Source: Puccinia triticina (lineage: Eukaryota > Basidiomycota > Pucciniomycetes > Pucciniales > Pucciniaceae). From it: DNA of 64,000 nucleotides. Shown piece after piece: positions 36,167 to 48,708 of this stretch. The stretch covers positions 3,872,501 through 3,936,500 of the forward strand of contig NC_070574.1 in the NCBI RefSeq assembly GCF_026914185.1. Reading direction: 5' to 3'. Below the pieces are notes generated by a model. That model had not been told where the DNA came from. It saw only the letters and a list, made by a program, of their open reading frames with translations, and made no database searches. Position numbers and translations under genes: made by a program. Position 1 is the first letter of the stretch. Each line of letters opens with the position of its first letter.

Positions 36167-39100
36167 ATGTAAATAGCATGTCTTGTGACCAAATAGGCTC
36201 AAATATGAATGATCACAATCACATGAAAAGATATTATTGCATTAGTATTTTCTTCTTGATTCCAATATCCATACAAATGCGACTTGTCTATTCCTTTTTC
36301 ATCTAAATGTTTATATTTTTCTTGATGAAAAATCTTTGACTCTAAGCATCAGAATAGTACTTCAAGTATAACAGTGGCTGGTTCCTGTAATCTTTTCAAA
36401 TATCTAGCTCATTTTATGCAATAATTGAAGTTTTCTCTTTGCAAATCCAGGTAATTTGCTACTATTGTTTGAAAGCTTTACATGGATATTTCCACCCAAA
36501 ATACCAATTTTATTCACTATTGTTTATACATAAATCCACTTGGGTTGGTTGAGTGGTGTAGATAATTCTGGGGAAAAGGTTGATGATAACTATGGAGACC
36601 CTGGAGCGCCAATCTATTTTTTTGACTACTTGGGATTTTTGAATCCCTCCACCAAAGTGGCCAGTTTACAAGACTTGGCCAATCAAAGAGGTGAATCCCC
36701 ATGTCATACTGGCCGAACTTATGTTGTGTGACAATTTTTGTGAATGAACCACAAAAGCTCTCAGATGACATGCACTTTGAAGAAGCCATTAAGCCCATAC
36801 ATGCCTGTAACGGAGGTGCACTGGTATTTGGCGGCAAGGATGTAGGATTTCTCCTTGGCAACCAAAGTATGCTTTATAATTCGCCGGCCAGCTCGCCTCA
36901 AAGACAAAACCAGCTCGGCGGGATGGTTTTCTCCGGGGCAAACTGGTTGCAAAGAAAATTCATCAGGATGGTTTCAAGACCCAGCCTGCTGGGTGTTTTT
37001 GTCCTTGTTTCGGAGCAGGCAAAAGCTGCTCGCTGGGGGTGATTTTTCCTGGAAATCTCCTGCGCACCTCTTTGCTGAGAGGGTTCTTTATTGATACTTT
37101 TGCAAACATCAACTCCTTGCCTGCCGGGGGGCGCGGCGCGAAGCGCCCACGAAGTGCGACCTCCCGTCAGGAGATAGAGATCCTGCGGGGCTGCCCCTTT
37201 GGGGCTCTCACAGTGAGGCTTTGTTAAGCTTGTATGGACTCCACCCACCTCCCGCTACTCTTGTAACGTACCACAAAGATTTGCCCCCAGGCCCGTGCCA
37301 ATGTCAATTCCTCCATGGACCCAGAGGGCGGTGAGTCTTGGGATGTAAGTATACGTAGACATCAAAACACGCCGTCCAGCCTCTGGAACGTCCGGTATAC
37401 ATCTGAGCGGGATGTAACATATCAGTCCACCTCTCCGTCAGAGGCTCCTTCAGCCACCTGGTGATTGGCGGGAAGCAAAACTTGGTAGCCAAGAACAGCA
37501 ACTACATACAATTACTCACGTTGTGGTAAGCCAATCCTGAATATGGCACCAAAATCAAAGTCTTTTCCCCTCAATATAACCCTCTCTGGAATACTCAAGC
37601 ACCCACCTCCCTTAAGGATCAAGGCCAGGACAACTCATACCCATCAACAGGCCCCCCATTCTCTCTTCACCCTTTTTCCCCACCTTCTGGATACCCACCT
37701 ACACCAACTCAATAATCCTCAAGCACCCAGCTAGGCACAAGTGGGAGAAAGTTACCCATCAGACAGAGCCAGACTATTAGGAAAGACCCTTGACATTCAT
37801 CATCTTTTCCTCCCTTCCCAATCCAGTATAACAACCCCAATTTGGAATTAGCCACACATGAAATAACCATAGAGATCCCATCCTGGTTACCCCCTTGTCT
37901 TCTTTGGTTTCAGCCCTTCACTTTGCAGCCCCTCATATGACATGTAATCCCTTTCTTCTGATGTTTCATTGTCTCTCCACATTTCAGCCTCATTCCAGAA
38001 CTTTCCATCCCCATAGCAGTTTCAGCCTCAGCCCCTTGATTGAGAATTTTCACTGTTTCATCTTTTCTTCCAACCACAACTCAGCCCCATAATATTTTGT
38101 ATATAGTCTGCCCTCTTTGGCCCTACCTTTTTTTCCCTATCAGATCCTGTCCCAGCAATCCAGATCACTGGTCACCATTCACTAGCCTAGCTTATGCCAT
38201 TAAATCAGAGTGGACAAGCTTGATAAGTCTATGCCAAATATATCAGGTTGGACAGACTTTACATTAACTTTACCTTGCTATTAGATTAGTAGAAAGTAAA
38301 ACCTTAGACATACCTCAAGAATCTCCATAGCCACACCTTTCCTGTCAGCCTTAGAGTCAACACAGCTGACCTAAAGTCTGCCTCTTTTCTACTTATTACA
38401 TATGAAATTACTTCATATCTTTTTCATCTTAAGAGATATCATTGTTTTGACTTCATTTTCTGTTTCCTCATGCAATTTTAACCCTAGTTACAACTTAACA
38501 ATTCTTTGTAACTATACTCCTTCCCTGAGTTCTTGAGTTGTGGCGCGCATGCGCAGTTGTGACGTGTCAGCGCTACCAGGCGCGCCAAACCACATGTACA
38601 TATGTAATTACATAAGCAAACTGTGAAAATTTTCGAAGTCAGGATCCCCCTTGCCTGAGGAGGATCTACAGACTTCAGCACACCAGAACCACACCCCAGA
38701 TACCCAGGATCACCACCAAAGAGATTACCACACTCCCAGTATACCTACCGTCACAGGCGCCTAGGATATTGACAGTAAGTAAACTCTTTCTCTGAACCTT
38801 GCTTATCCAGAGTGAAACTCTGTTGCTCTTGATTGTTTCTTCTTTTCTTCAAACTCTTCCAATGTTCAAAGATCAAAAGGTTATCTCTGGTTAAGACCTA
38901 CAAAACCAGAGCAGAGTAGTAACCCTACTTCTGAATCCCACCAACGTTTCCTTGTTGTGAGTGGAGGCTGTTGCACTCTTTCTTGGCCTTGCACAGCTGG
39001 CATCCAACTTTTCCAGGTTGAGAATAGCCCAGATCAATTAATTAAGACTTAAAGTCTAGGCCTGATCTTCTCTTTCTCTCTTTCTTTCTTCTCTCTCTGT

Positions 39101-40548
39101 TTGTATTTCTTTATCCCAAGAAATCCAACCAGAGTCCACCCATTTTCCTTGTGTCCTTTTGTCACACAAGAGACACAGGCTCACATTTCCTTAAGAGTCC
39201 ATACTCTTATATTCTTTTTCTTGTTCCCCTGAGAGGCAGCCCTTCAAGCACCAAATCCCTCTCAAGCTCTATTCTTCCCTCAGAGTAGTTCCTTAACGTA
39301 TGGCCTGCAGTTTCATTGAGGAATAAGCATCGCTCCACAAGACGCTCCCCGAGTCTAAGCAGTTGTTCAGTGTGTTCATTTCCAGCCCAAATAAATAGTA
39401 CCCACATGGCAACCTTTATCCAAGCCGTCTCCAATTGTTCAACTTCTGCACACCTTTCCAGGGTGATCCCTTCTGCGGCCGCAGCCCTTGAGGGATCCTC
39501 CCGTAGGCCCCTATGGTCCCTACCGGTAGATAGGTTTTCACGGGGGTCAGTGTTTGGGTCACGGTGAAGAGTCACGAGACCTCTGAGTCATACTCAGTTC
39601 AAGAGCGCTTCAACCCCCAGAGGGAGCCTCTTGTCTGAGACGCCGAGAATCTCAATGACTCTTCTCCTGTAGCAGAGAAGAAAAACACGGGAGTGGCTAC
39701 CGTAGCCGGAGTGAGAGAGGGGTTTGTGCTACGCCCCCTCCGCCAACGCGCCACCCCCTCTACCTAGGCCTGGCATGTGGCGAAGACACCTTTTTTGGGG
39801 TGGGAGGGAGGAGCAAAAAAGGATCTACAGGTGCTGAACCGTTGAGATGGCCGTGATGAGTGAACTGGGATCTACCAATGCGGGGCGAAGGGAGACAGAG
39901 AGCCTGAATATGAGGGCTGCGGTCTGAGGGGCATGAGCCCAGTCTCGTTCCTAATAGGCCTCAGCCAGCCTGCTCCCTTCTAGGCCCTGGTCCCAGTCCC
40001 TCTCATTCGCGTGCTTGAACCTAGGTGACCTCTCCTTGCAGGTCCGGTCACCGTCCATGATAGGTGACTCCAACAATGTGAATTATGCGGCAATAGTTAT
40101 ATTTATTAGGTAAATCACCAGCTAGCAGCACCTTCCCGGCACCAAATTATTCTGTAGGGAGTCGTTTGCCCTAAAATCCCTGCAGTTTGACTGATAAAAT
40201 CGTTTAATCTTCTCCGATTTGACTGATAACTTAATAGACAAATCGCACCAGGTAAACCAAGGGCGGAAACAAAAAATGGAATGAAAGGTAATACCTTGTT
40301 TCTATAACGTAAGTAATCATAGTACAAGCCAAGTCACAAGACCTACAATGGTCGGTAAGATTGAGTGTCTGGATAGTCTTCCCATTGGGTTTATAAACCC
40401 AAATTCAGAAAACAAAACTCATGCCAACTACTTCCCATGTTTGTTTTCCCACGGAGTTTCCCAAAGTCTAAGACACTTAAATCCTACGTCTCAAGTTAGC
40501 CATCTGGAAATCGCACCAATCTACTACTCCAACTTACTTTGCCAAATC
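36167..40548. other. Between the two secreted-protein copies: no supportable gene
   Basis: 36167-36860 is AT-rich. 36860-37230 is GC-rich with blocks such as GGGGGGCGCGGCGCGAAGCG that resemble the GC-rich arms of the MULE-like elements. 37500-38500 is C/T-rich without a gene. 38500-39300 has polypyrimidine runs. A minus-strand open frame at 39575-39207 (122 codons, LERCAEVEQLETAWIKVAMW) has protein-like composition but no recognised domain. 39580-40300 holds nothing identified. Confidence 0.4.
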
Positions 40549-41853
40549 ATGAAGTTTTCATACACATCATTCTTTGCATCTAGTCTCTGTTTCAGCCAGT
40601 TAGTGGACTGTAGTCCATTTATTGATTTTAAGTCAAGGGATTTCAATATCCGTAAATTCGTCAAACAGCCAACCATCAAAAGACTGGAGTATTCAGAATT
40701 TCAGGTGAAGAACAACTATGACAGCCCCTTCCAAATGTCATCCACTGATAATATTCTAAAATATATTATATGTGTGCTGAAAGTAGATATCAGATGGGCT
40801 TGCTGGAAACTGCTCAAAAAACGCTGAGAGAGTTTTTTTGACACCATACAATTTAACTCAAGTCACTGTACTCAACACAGAAAGCCCAAATCCGATTGGC
40901 CCCATTGATGGCATTCCTATTGAAAAAAATGATTTAAGCGTCTGCAAGAAAATGACACGAGCAGCAATTGACGCCAAAGAAAGCTTCACCACAGCAATAG
41001 ATGTAAGCCTTAGTATCACTTGTTTCTTTGATCGTGATGACTGAGTGATATTGACTGGGTGATGTTGTGCTATAGCAAAGCGGGGGTCCCAAAACAGAAC
41101 TAGGAAAAGAATTTCAAAATGGAAAGGTACTGAATTTCTTGGTTTATTACCATTTTATTTATCTTGAAAGAAAAACGTAAAACATGGCTCACGTCAAATT
41201 CTCCTGATTATAGATATGCAACAAAGTACTCAAACTGACTGGCAAGTTCTTTAGTTTTCTAAAAAAAATGATATATAAGATATCAATGGGATCTAATTCA
41301 CTTTGAATCATCCCAATTTATAGGGTCTGTGCTATGCCTGCAGGTAAGTCCAAGATCATAAGCCTCCCACCGACTCGGAAAACATGATTCAAAAATATTA
41401 ATAAGACCTATCACAATACCATTCTACTGATAGATGGAAGTACAGTTACGAGTAGCTACTCCAGCTCAAAGAAAAAAACTAGCCGAGCAAATCACCAAGT
41501 CAGTATTTTAGTTCATCATGAAATTTTCCATGATTAGCCGGCTTATTGGCTCAAATGTTTGACACTGCTTGAGGATAGACTTGAAGAGGCCATCCTTGGT
41601 GATCAAGCAGCTAGCGGTCAAAAGCAGCGGTCAGTCGAGTCATGATGAGCTCCCACTGGGTGGAAGTGTATCACTGGTGTGGCCAATTCACACCGCGGGG
41701 TTAGATTCTAGTGAAGCTGCCTCCAAGATCAGATATATGAAGTTTAAGCATCACACTTTCTTTCTTTCATATTTATTTGCCTTCTTTTTCTCTCCCTTCA
41801 AACTATGGAATGAAATTTGGCTGGTTCTCCTTTCTTGTTTGTGCCTTCATTGA
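40549..41853 (+). CDS. Candidate secreted four-cysteine protein, copy B (multi-exon)
   Basis: Inferred exons 40549-40704, 40794-41002, 41076-41126, 41214-41241, 41324-41343, 41434-41498 and a last exon from 41574. Exon 1 begins MKFSYTSFFASSLCFSQ, signal-peptide-like, and ends EFQ at the same place as copy A (TFQ). Exon 2 reads GLAGNCSKNAERVF and SVCKKMTRAAIDAKESF. Exon 3 ends EFQNGK. Exons 4-5 read ICNKVLKLTGSVLCLQ, identical to copy A. Exon 6 is MEVQLRVATPAQRKKLAEQ. The intron after exon 4 starts GCAAGT (GC-AG) where copy A has GTGGAA. Exons 2-6 keep phase; exon 1 to 2 shows the same one-base phase gap as copy A. The last exon is least certain: the frame from 41574 (IDLKRPSLVIKQLAV...) stays open to 41853 but may splice earlier. 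Function unknown. Confidence 0.65.
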
Positions 41854-41983
41854 AATTTCTGTACTTTTTCAAGTAGTTGTAATTTTATTCCAGCTTATTC
41901 GGCACATCCCATTCAACAAAGTTAAAAAGACAATGATATCTGAAATAAACTAAGATACCTTAGAATCCGCTACAAATAAGCTA

Positions 41984-43618
41984 GGGTCAGCCTAAATGCA
42001 CTCCATAAATTTACTTCATGCACTCCAAAAGTGAGTTCATGGAGCATGCACTCCAAGAAAGTTGGAGTGTGGGCCCCAGCAAGCCAAAGAAATTGGAGTA
42101 AGCCACCATGCACTCCATTTGCCACCAAATTTAATGAGTGTCCCAATAGTTCACTCCATACAATTGGAGTGCATGGACCCAGCACTCCCTTTCTGATGTT
42201 TTACTCCCTGAAAAAGGAGTGCCCCCTGCACACTCCAGCATCCAGTGGAGTACACTAGATGCCAGCCATCAAGTGTGTAGGTACACACCCCAATCAATGA
42301 CCAACCATCTATTGGAGCACACCCCTCCGATTGACCAGTCATCTTGTCATGTGAGGTACACACCCCACTCTATGGTTAGTCGTGGAGTGGGATGTGCACT
42401 CCTAGAGTGACCATACTGCTCAATGGCTGGCCATCGACAGACACATTCCACTCGATGGCCGGTCATCGGGCAGAGCACACGCTTGATGACCAGTCATTGA
42501 GTGGGATGTGTACCCCAATGACCGGTCATCAAGCGGAGTACACACCTTGTTTGCTGACCAGCCATTGAGTGTGATGTTCACACTCGATGGCCGGTCATCG
42601 AGCGAGATGTGTATTCCGCCCAATCGCCGGCATTGAGCGGAGAACACACCTCACTCTCACCTACCTCACTTGATGATCGCCAATCAAGTGCACATCACAC
42701 TCGCCGGTCAACCAGCGGGGTGTGCTCCGCTCGATGACCGGTCAACCAGCGGGATGTGTACCCCACTCGATGGCCGGTCATTGAGCGGAGCACACACCCC
42801 GCTGGTTGACCGGTCATCGACTGGGATGGTTTGACCGGTCATTGAGTGGGATGTGCACTCGATGGCCGGCCATTGAGAGGAGTACACGCCTCGCTCAATG
42901 ACCGGCCATCGAGTGGGGTACACATCCCGCTGGTTGACCGGTCATCGGATTCGAGTGGGATGTGCACTCGATGGCCGGTCATCAAGCGAGGCGTGCACTC
43001 CGCTCAATGGCCGGTCATCGAGTGGGTTAAACATCCCACTGGTTGACCGTTCATCGAGTGGGATGTGCACTCGATGGCCGGTCATCAAGCGGAGCACACA
43101 CCCCACTGGTTGACCGGTCATCAAGTGGGATGTGCACTTGATGGCCGGTCATCAAGGGATGCGTACCCCACCCGATGACCGGTCAACCAGCAGGATGTGT
43201 CCTCCGCTTGCTGACCTTTCATCTTGATGACTGGTCATCAAGTGGGGTCTGTACTCCTCTTGATGGCCGGTCTGGGGCCGGGTGGGCACTCCACAAAAGA
43301 GTGGAATGGAGTGTACTCCAATGCACTCCAGTTGAAATTGTGCCAACTGGAGTGCATAGCCAAAACCTTTTGCTCAAAAAGTGAGTGCTTGGGTGTATAC
43401 TCCATTTTTTTTGGAGTGTATCTAGCTGCACTCCCTTATTTTGGTAAGTTTTGGCTTACCCTGGCCTGTACTCCAACATAAATGGAGTGCCCATATGGAG
43501 ACTCCATGAATTTGGAGTGCAAAATCACAGCACTCCAATATTTTTGGAGTACCCATTTCCCAAAGCCAAAAATGTGGAGTGCATGAAGTAAATTTTTGGA
43601 GTGCATTTAGGCTGACCC
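41984..43618. mobile_element. 1.6-kb foldback element with GGGTCAGCCTAAATGC ends
   Basis: Ends GGGTCAGCCTAAATGCACTC and GAGTGCATTTAGGCTGACCC, with many GGAGTGCA/TGCACTCC words along both arms. Perfect 8-bp duplication ATAAGCTA at 41976-41983 and 43619-43626, the size typical of hAT elements. The centre is an inverted GACCGGTCAT array. No coding capacity. It sits 360 bp from the LAG1 stop codon. Confidence 0.93.
42420..43275. repeat. GACCGGTCATCGAGTGGGATGTG-type array
   Basis: Roughly 20 units of about 35-45 bp built from TGACCGGTCATCGAG or TGGCCGGTCATTGAG and spacers GTGGGATGTGCACTCGATGG / GCGGAGCACACACC. Unit direction alternates, giving the element its hairpin character. Shares the GACCGG core with the other three arrays but has its own spacer. 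Confidence 0.88.
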
Positions 43619-43984
43619 ATAAGCTATAAGCTCGAGAGGGTGAGATTTAATTTCTTTGGGGCTTCAATTTTTTCTTGTTCTATTTTTCAAGAGGCTTCGT
43701 AGATACTCCTGATTGCCAAGTAGCGAAACCGAATGAAGTGAAGCTTGTATTTTCTTTTGATAAGCTGGGATGAATGTCTTTTTGACAAGATGAACCACGT
43801 TCATGCATGATTGTTTGAAATCCAAAAAACAAACTTTCATTGTTGCGTTCTGTTACCTGCGCTGGGGGATTGGTCCGTGATCTTCAACAAAGGTTGCTTC
43901 TCACAGGAGACTTGGATCCTCGGGTATGTTGCCTTCTTTTCTCTCACGTCGTCGTCGGTATCTCTATTTCAAGCAAGACGTTTT

Positions 43985-45466
43985 TTAATGTGGATATTTC
44001 TTATGCGGATTGAAACAATAATAATTTACTGACTCTGAGTCCGACCGCGTGTCCTCAGGAGCATGTCCTCGGGCTACCTTCCACAGTACTTTCAATATCA
44101 TGAAGAGCCAAATCATTAAAAGGATTTCGAGTGCAGACAAGAGGCCCAAGAAGGCAATCCATAGCGATTGGCTAGCAATCTGGCCCTCGCTAGGATTCCA
44201 AATAAATTCGATATCTTCCGGTAGGTCTTTGTATATAGCGAAAATTATTCGGAGGAGTACATAATGTCGCGTGTATATCCAGGAAAATACGAAGACCAAG
44301 AAGGACGCGTCTCCTATAGGTCCAACCTTCAAGTAGTTTAGCATTTTGGCAAACTGTGTGAAAGATAGATGTTATGTTGAGTGTTATGCGGTAAGCGGTT
44401 TTACGACCATTGTGCAGTTATAGATTCATCCAACAGATAGACGAGTCGAGGACTTACAGCCAACAGAATATCCGCTAAATCCATGGTTGTATGCACCGCC
44501 GTTCCTATACCTGTAAAATTTGTGGCATAGCTACCACATACTAGAATGACAGTGACAATGTGATCTATTTCGTCATGGAAGGAAGGAGCTTTGTATGAGT
44601 ACTACGGAGATGAAAAATGAACCAAGACGGCAATGCGCAAAAGAAATCTAACTGACGTGCAAACATCTGATAATAGTCTTTGCGACGCTTTTCAACCTGC
44701 AGGACAACGATTTGCTGGAACCAAAACGCGATTTGAGACAAATAGTAGAATTTGCTCAGGGCATTCAACGAGGTGTGAGGATAACCTTGCCAGTATTGCC
44801 GTATGTTGAAAGAGAGAACTGGGTCAGGGTATGCACATAGTATTTTCTGGGAGAGGATTGGTGTAAAAAATTCAGTTAAAATCTTAATAAGAAAATGAAA
44901 TACAAAAGAAGGCTCCTGACTATTCCCATACACCAAAAAACAGTACAGTAAACTAGAGTCCAACCCTGTTCTGAAAGTCGCTGCAGCTTTTTGCCTTTGG
45001 CCAGGCCCATCATTGATCCCAACGGATTCCAGAAGAGCTTCATGAGGAGCTCTCGCAAGCTTAACCAGATCACCACCCAGAAGCCAATGAAGTAGAGATC
45101 ATCCCAACCCTTATGATATCTACCAGTTTCGGGATTCAGATAAGATAAATGGATTAATTTTGGTAGGGTGTTGGTCAGTTGAATGATTGATAGCGGGGTC
45201 GGGTCTATCGAACTCGAAGGTTTCGGGTCGTCAGAGAGCTTGGGAAAGGCAAGGTTGAGGACGACAGTCGCGGTGATGACAAGGAGGCTAGCAGCTAAAA
45301 AACACATCGTCAGTGAATAATGGTTCAAATTGGCACAACTTGATCATGACATTGGCTCTAGCGTCTCAATTGAACGCAACGCCTTCCTCCATGGTGACGT
45401 CTTCTCCAAGGAAAAACACTTACTCAAGTGGGAATCTGCGCGTTTCTTGGGTGCCATTCTTGCCAT
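43985..45466 (-). CDS. LAG1: Ceramide synthase, LAG1/LAC1 family (TLC domain)
   Basis: Exons (minus) 45466-45424, 45294-44921, 44846-44657, 44564-44458 and 44353-43985 join in frame to 360 residues. Ceramide synthases are multi-spanning ER enzymes that acylate sphingoid bases. Visible landmarks: a hydrophobic segment ASLLVITATVVLNLAF; GWDDLYFIGFWVVIWLSLRE; SEQGWTLVYCTVFW; HTSLNALSKFYYLSQIAFWF; VEKRRKDYYQMF followed across an intron by HHIVTVILVCGSYATNFTGIG, which carries the essential HH pair; MDLADILLAFAKMLNYL; and a final membrane segment LSALEILLMIWLFMILKVLW with an acidic-basic tail. The HH dyad is assembled from CA-less phase (C|AT) at the exon 3-4 junction, which confirms the splice. 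The first exon is only 14 codons (MARMAPKKRADSHL), short for the family, so an upstream exon may be missing; the C-terminal end may also splice further. Confidence 0.9.
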
Positions 45467-45483
45467 TGATCTGTAATGTGTCC

Positions 45484-46034
45484 AGATATTGTGACCAGAC
45501 GATGGTTCAGACGTAGTTGATGATAGTGCAGTGATTTGAAAATTCAAGGCTCTGGTGAGAAGGAAACCCTGTGGAGTGTTACTTCCCAGCCTTAATGGTT
45601 CACGACAAGCTCCAAGAAAACAAGGATATATGTAGGAAAGTAGGCGACAGCACCAGAAGCCCGTTGGGAAAGTAAATGTAAAAGATTTGCGTGTTCAAGT
45701 GAAAAGGGATACGAGGTTATGATGCGGGGGGGGGGGCATGTCGGATTGTTACACAGTAGCTTGCGCTTTTGTGAGGGAAATCATACGTCGATGACTGGAT
45801 TCGACCGTGCTTGTGATGCATGCGGACAAAAACTTCAAGCATGACCACTGTTACCACTACAAATTTCAGTGATGAACCCTTTCCGAATTGGTCCCTTTGC
45901 AACAGGTTTACTTGCGCAAGAAATTGGTCGGTCGACCATCCGGCGCCCAGCAATGAGGCGGGCCAGGAACCAAGTATTGACGTGGCCTATTGAATTTTTC
46001 GTTGCCTGGTCTGGTGAACACACCTGAGTAGTTG
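45484..46034. other. Upstream flank of LAG1
   Basis: 550 bp with no gene; a run of ten G at 45726-45735. Presumably includes the LAG1 promoter, but no element can be named. Confidence 0.4.
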
Positions 46035-46423
46035 GCATATTCCCTCCTTAAAGGATCGTTCCCGCGCGCGCGGGGGACATCCTTCAAGGGTGTGTTACAC
46101 CCAACCAGCGGCATGCCAAACTTGCCAAACATGGCAGTTTGGCTGCCATACCTCGCGCGACTTGAAGTTCGGATTTCGACTTCGTCGAAATCCGACAACA
46201 TCCCACCTCTCAACCACCCCAACCAGCCCTTAGGTTAGGTCCTGGGTTAGGTCCTGGGTTAGGTCCTGGGGGGGATATGAAAAAATCTTGACAAGAGGAA
46301 CGAAGTCGATCGACTTGTGCGGAGTCGATCGACTGTAAATGGCATGCCGCTGGTTGGGTGTAACACACCCTTGAAGGATGTCCCCCGCGCGCGCGGGAAC
46401 GATCCTTCAAGGAGGGAATATGC
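46035..46423. mobile_element. 389-bp inverted-repeat element with a CGCGCGCGCG core in each arm
   Basis: Left GCATATTCCCTCCTTAAAGG, right CCTTCAAGGAGGGAATATGC. Arms of about 80 bp are almost identical, each containing CCCGCGCGCGCGGG and GTGTTACACCCAACCAGCGG. The loop has three tandem TTAGGTCCTGGG units (about 46235-46270). No clear target duplication. Confidence 0.88.
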
Positions 46424-48708
46424 GTACCGGTCGGGTGGGTAAACAGTTATCGTAACTACACAGCTGGACCCCGGGGACGGGGTCGACGGGTATACCCGGC
46501 TATCCGACCGACGGGTCGGGGGCCGGCAGAGTTTTTTTCTAAGAATACCCGTCGGGCATTCTCGGGTATAAAAGTCGGGGCACTCCGCCGATTTCACGGG
46601 GACCGACGGGTATTTGGGCTAAGACAACTGTCCCAGGAGTCAGGCACTTCACCATTCCTGAGAGCAAAGGGTAGGTTGATTTCTTGCGCTTCCAGTATCC
46701 CAGTACCTTGGTGTGCCCTGGTTTGGCTCTTTGTGGTATTGACTTATTTCCGCTTGGAGGTTGTTCACTGTCTGTACAGACTGCCAGGAACTTGTAAATA
46801 TGTGCACCCGGGGAGTACCTCCATGGGGACATCACTCAGAATCCACGAGGATTCCACAATGAACCTGTGCAGCGGGTGGACCAGCGGCTCCTGGTCCACA
46901 CGCCCACGTGCTCACCACCAATTTGATCCGAGGGGTATCCACGGGATCACCTTGACAAATCCACAGAAGCCTTGGGCTTTCTGTGGGCACAGCAAGGACT
47001 CCTTGTGATACAAACAAGAGACCTGGGCCACAGCAGCCTCACCATGAGTCAAATGGTCAGCTCCAAGTGGATCCTTGGTGGGCTTCACAGCACCCTGAGC
47101 TTGTCCATGGTATCCACTCGCGGAGGAAGGGGCACCATACTAAATCCGTCAGATATCATGGCATAAATTTGTACCGCCAGGGTCCCAAACTGCTGCATTG
47201 CAATCACTTGGCCGTGCAAAATGAGAAAAAATAACAATCACAAAAAAAGGAAAGCATGCAGAGAGAGAGAGAGAGCAACAGGGTGAAAAAAACAAGAATG
47301 AAGGATATTACAGAGGAAAAAGGCTGTCAGCCCCCCAGGAAAGAGAAGAAGAGCAAGACGCATAGCCAGCGGCGAGCTTGGCTTGCCCACCATCACAGCT
47401 GCACACACGATCTGGGCAAGCCCGGCCGCTTGTTGTGGGCATGCCCACCGTAGTCATTGTCAACAAGCTCCATTTCCATCTGGTGGTTGAGGCTGGCCTT
47501 GTTCAGCTGGGCCAGGGGCGCATCAACCTTGCAGCAGTTCCTGACCACCGAGCCAAGCAAGCCGTGGAGCGCAAGTCCGAGCTCAGTGTGCTTGGCATCC
47601 TTGTCAGGGCTGTGGTGGTTGAGAGACTTGTAGGCGCTGACCAGCAGCCGGTGATGGTTGGTGTGGGGCGTAGGACTGAGGAGAGCAGTGCTGCGCACAA
47701 GGGACAAGCTTGCACGTGTTGGCAGACGGGCTGCTGCTGCTGAGCGGGTGAGGGTATCGCTTAGCTTGGCCAACAAGAGCTGCCGATGGCCCAGGACCCG
47801 CTGGGATTGGAGCAGCTTTGAGGAGGTGCCCAAGCTCGAGGAGCGGTTGTTGGCGTGTTGGCTGGGCAAGGAGGTTTTGTCTTGGTATGTGCTCCTCAGC
47901 AGTTGTGCAAATGGCTTCGGCTGGGGGAGTGGAGCAGGGCGAGCTGAGGATGAGGCTGCTTGGATGGGCGCTGATCTGGGAGGCAGCGCAAGCCAATCGG
48001 AGGTGGATTTCCTGATGATCTGTGTGTGTGTGTTGAAATGGATGAGTCAGTTGGCTAGTGTGAGTGGCTTTTGAGACGACACCAGTGACCACCAACCTTC
48101 TGATGTCCATTTACATGTCCGACTCCTTGGAATCCGCCTTGCGCGGCGGCATAGACTGGGTGTTTGTGTATGTGGTGGTGGAAGTCTGTTCGGCTGGGAT
48201 TGGCAGGACTGACCGGGCAAGCCAGAAAAGGGCTGTGGGAGTGGGTAACGCTGGGGGCTGCTGCTGCTTCTGGCTGGGTGTGTGATCCGGGCGTGCTGGC
48301 AGTGGAGGTGATGGTGGTGCTGGTTGAGTCGGGGGTAATCAGGGCTTACCTCGCCACAAGGGGACTTGGTTTTTTTTGGGGGTAAAGCAAAGGAAACCTA
48401 ACCGGGTGGAGCCGTTTGACAGTGATGAGACCCACAATGGCCACGCTACAAGCATATGTAAAAGCATAAGCGGAGCAGCTGTGGAATCAGCATCAAAGAA
48501 ATTGACAAGTGAGGCTTCCATGGCACACAAAAGCTACTCTTGTGGACTCCACTGCAAATAAATTGACTTGTGGGGAGTCAACTGAAGTTTTCTTGTTGGA
48601 GTGACGAGGATACAAGACCCCTGTCCATTTCCAATGGGGAGCCCACAATTGCCGGGGGCACAGTGAATTCCACGTTGGTTTCACCAATCTGGTGTCACCC
48701 GTTGGATC
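46424..48708. other. Region between the inverted-repeat element and the copia element
   Basis: 46430-46640 contains ACGGGTATACCCG-like palindromes resembling those at 54510-54730. 46640-47250 has no gene. 47393-48110 has long overlapping minus-strand frames (for example TELGLALHGLLGSVVRNCCK, 47460-47600) with coding-like composition, but GC-rich sequence can produce this by chance and no domain is recognised. A GA microsatellite lies at 47261-47275. Confidence 0.4.

Noticed and set aside
39207..39575. 122-codon minus-strand frame as a gene
   Set aside because: No domain, no neighbouring exons and no paralogue seen; composition alone is not enough.
46235..46270. Telomere-like TTAGG repeats
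   Set aside because: Only three TTAGGTCCTGGG units, inside the loop of an inverted-repeat element; not the TTAGGG array of telomeres.
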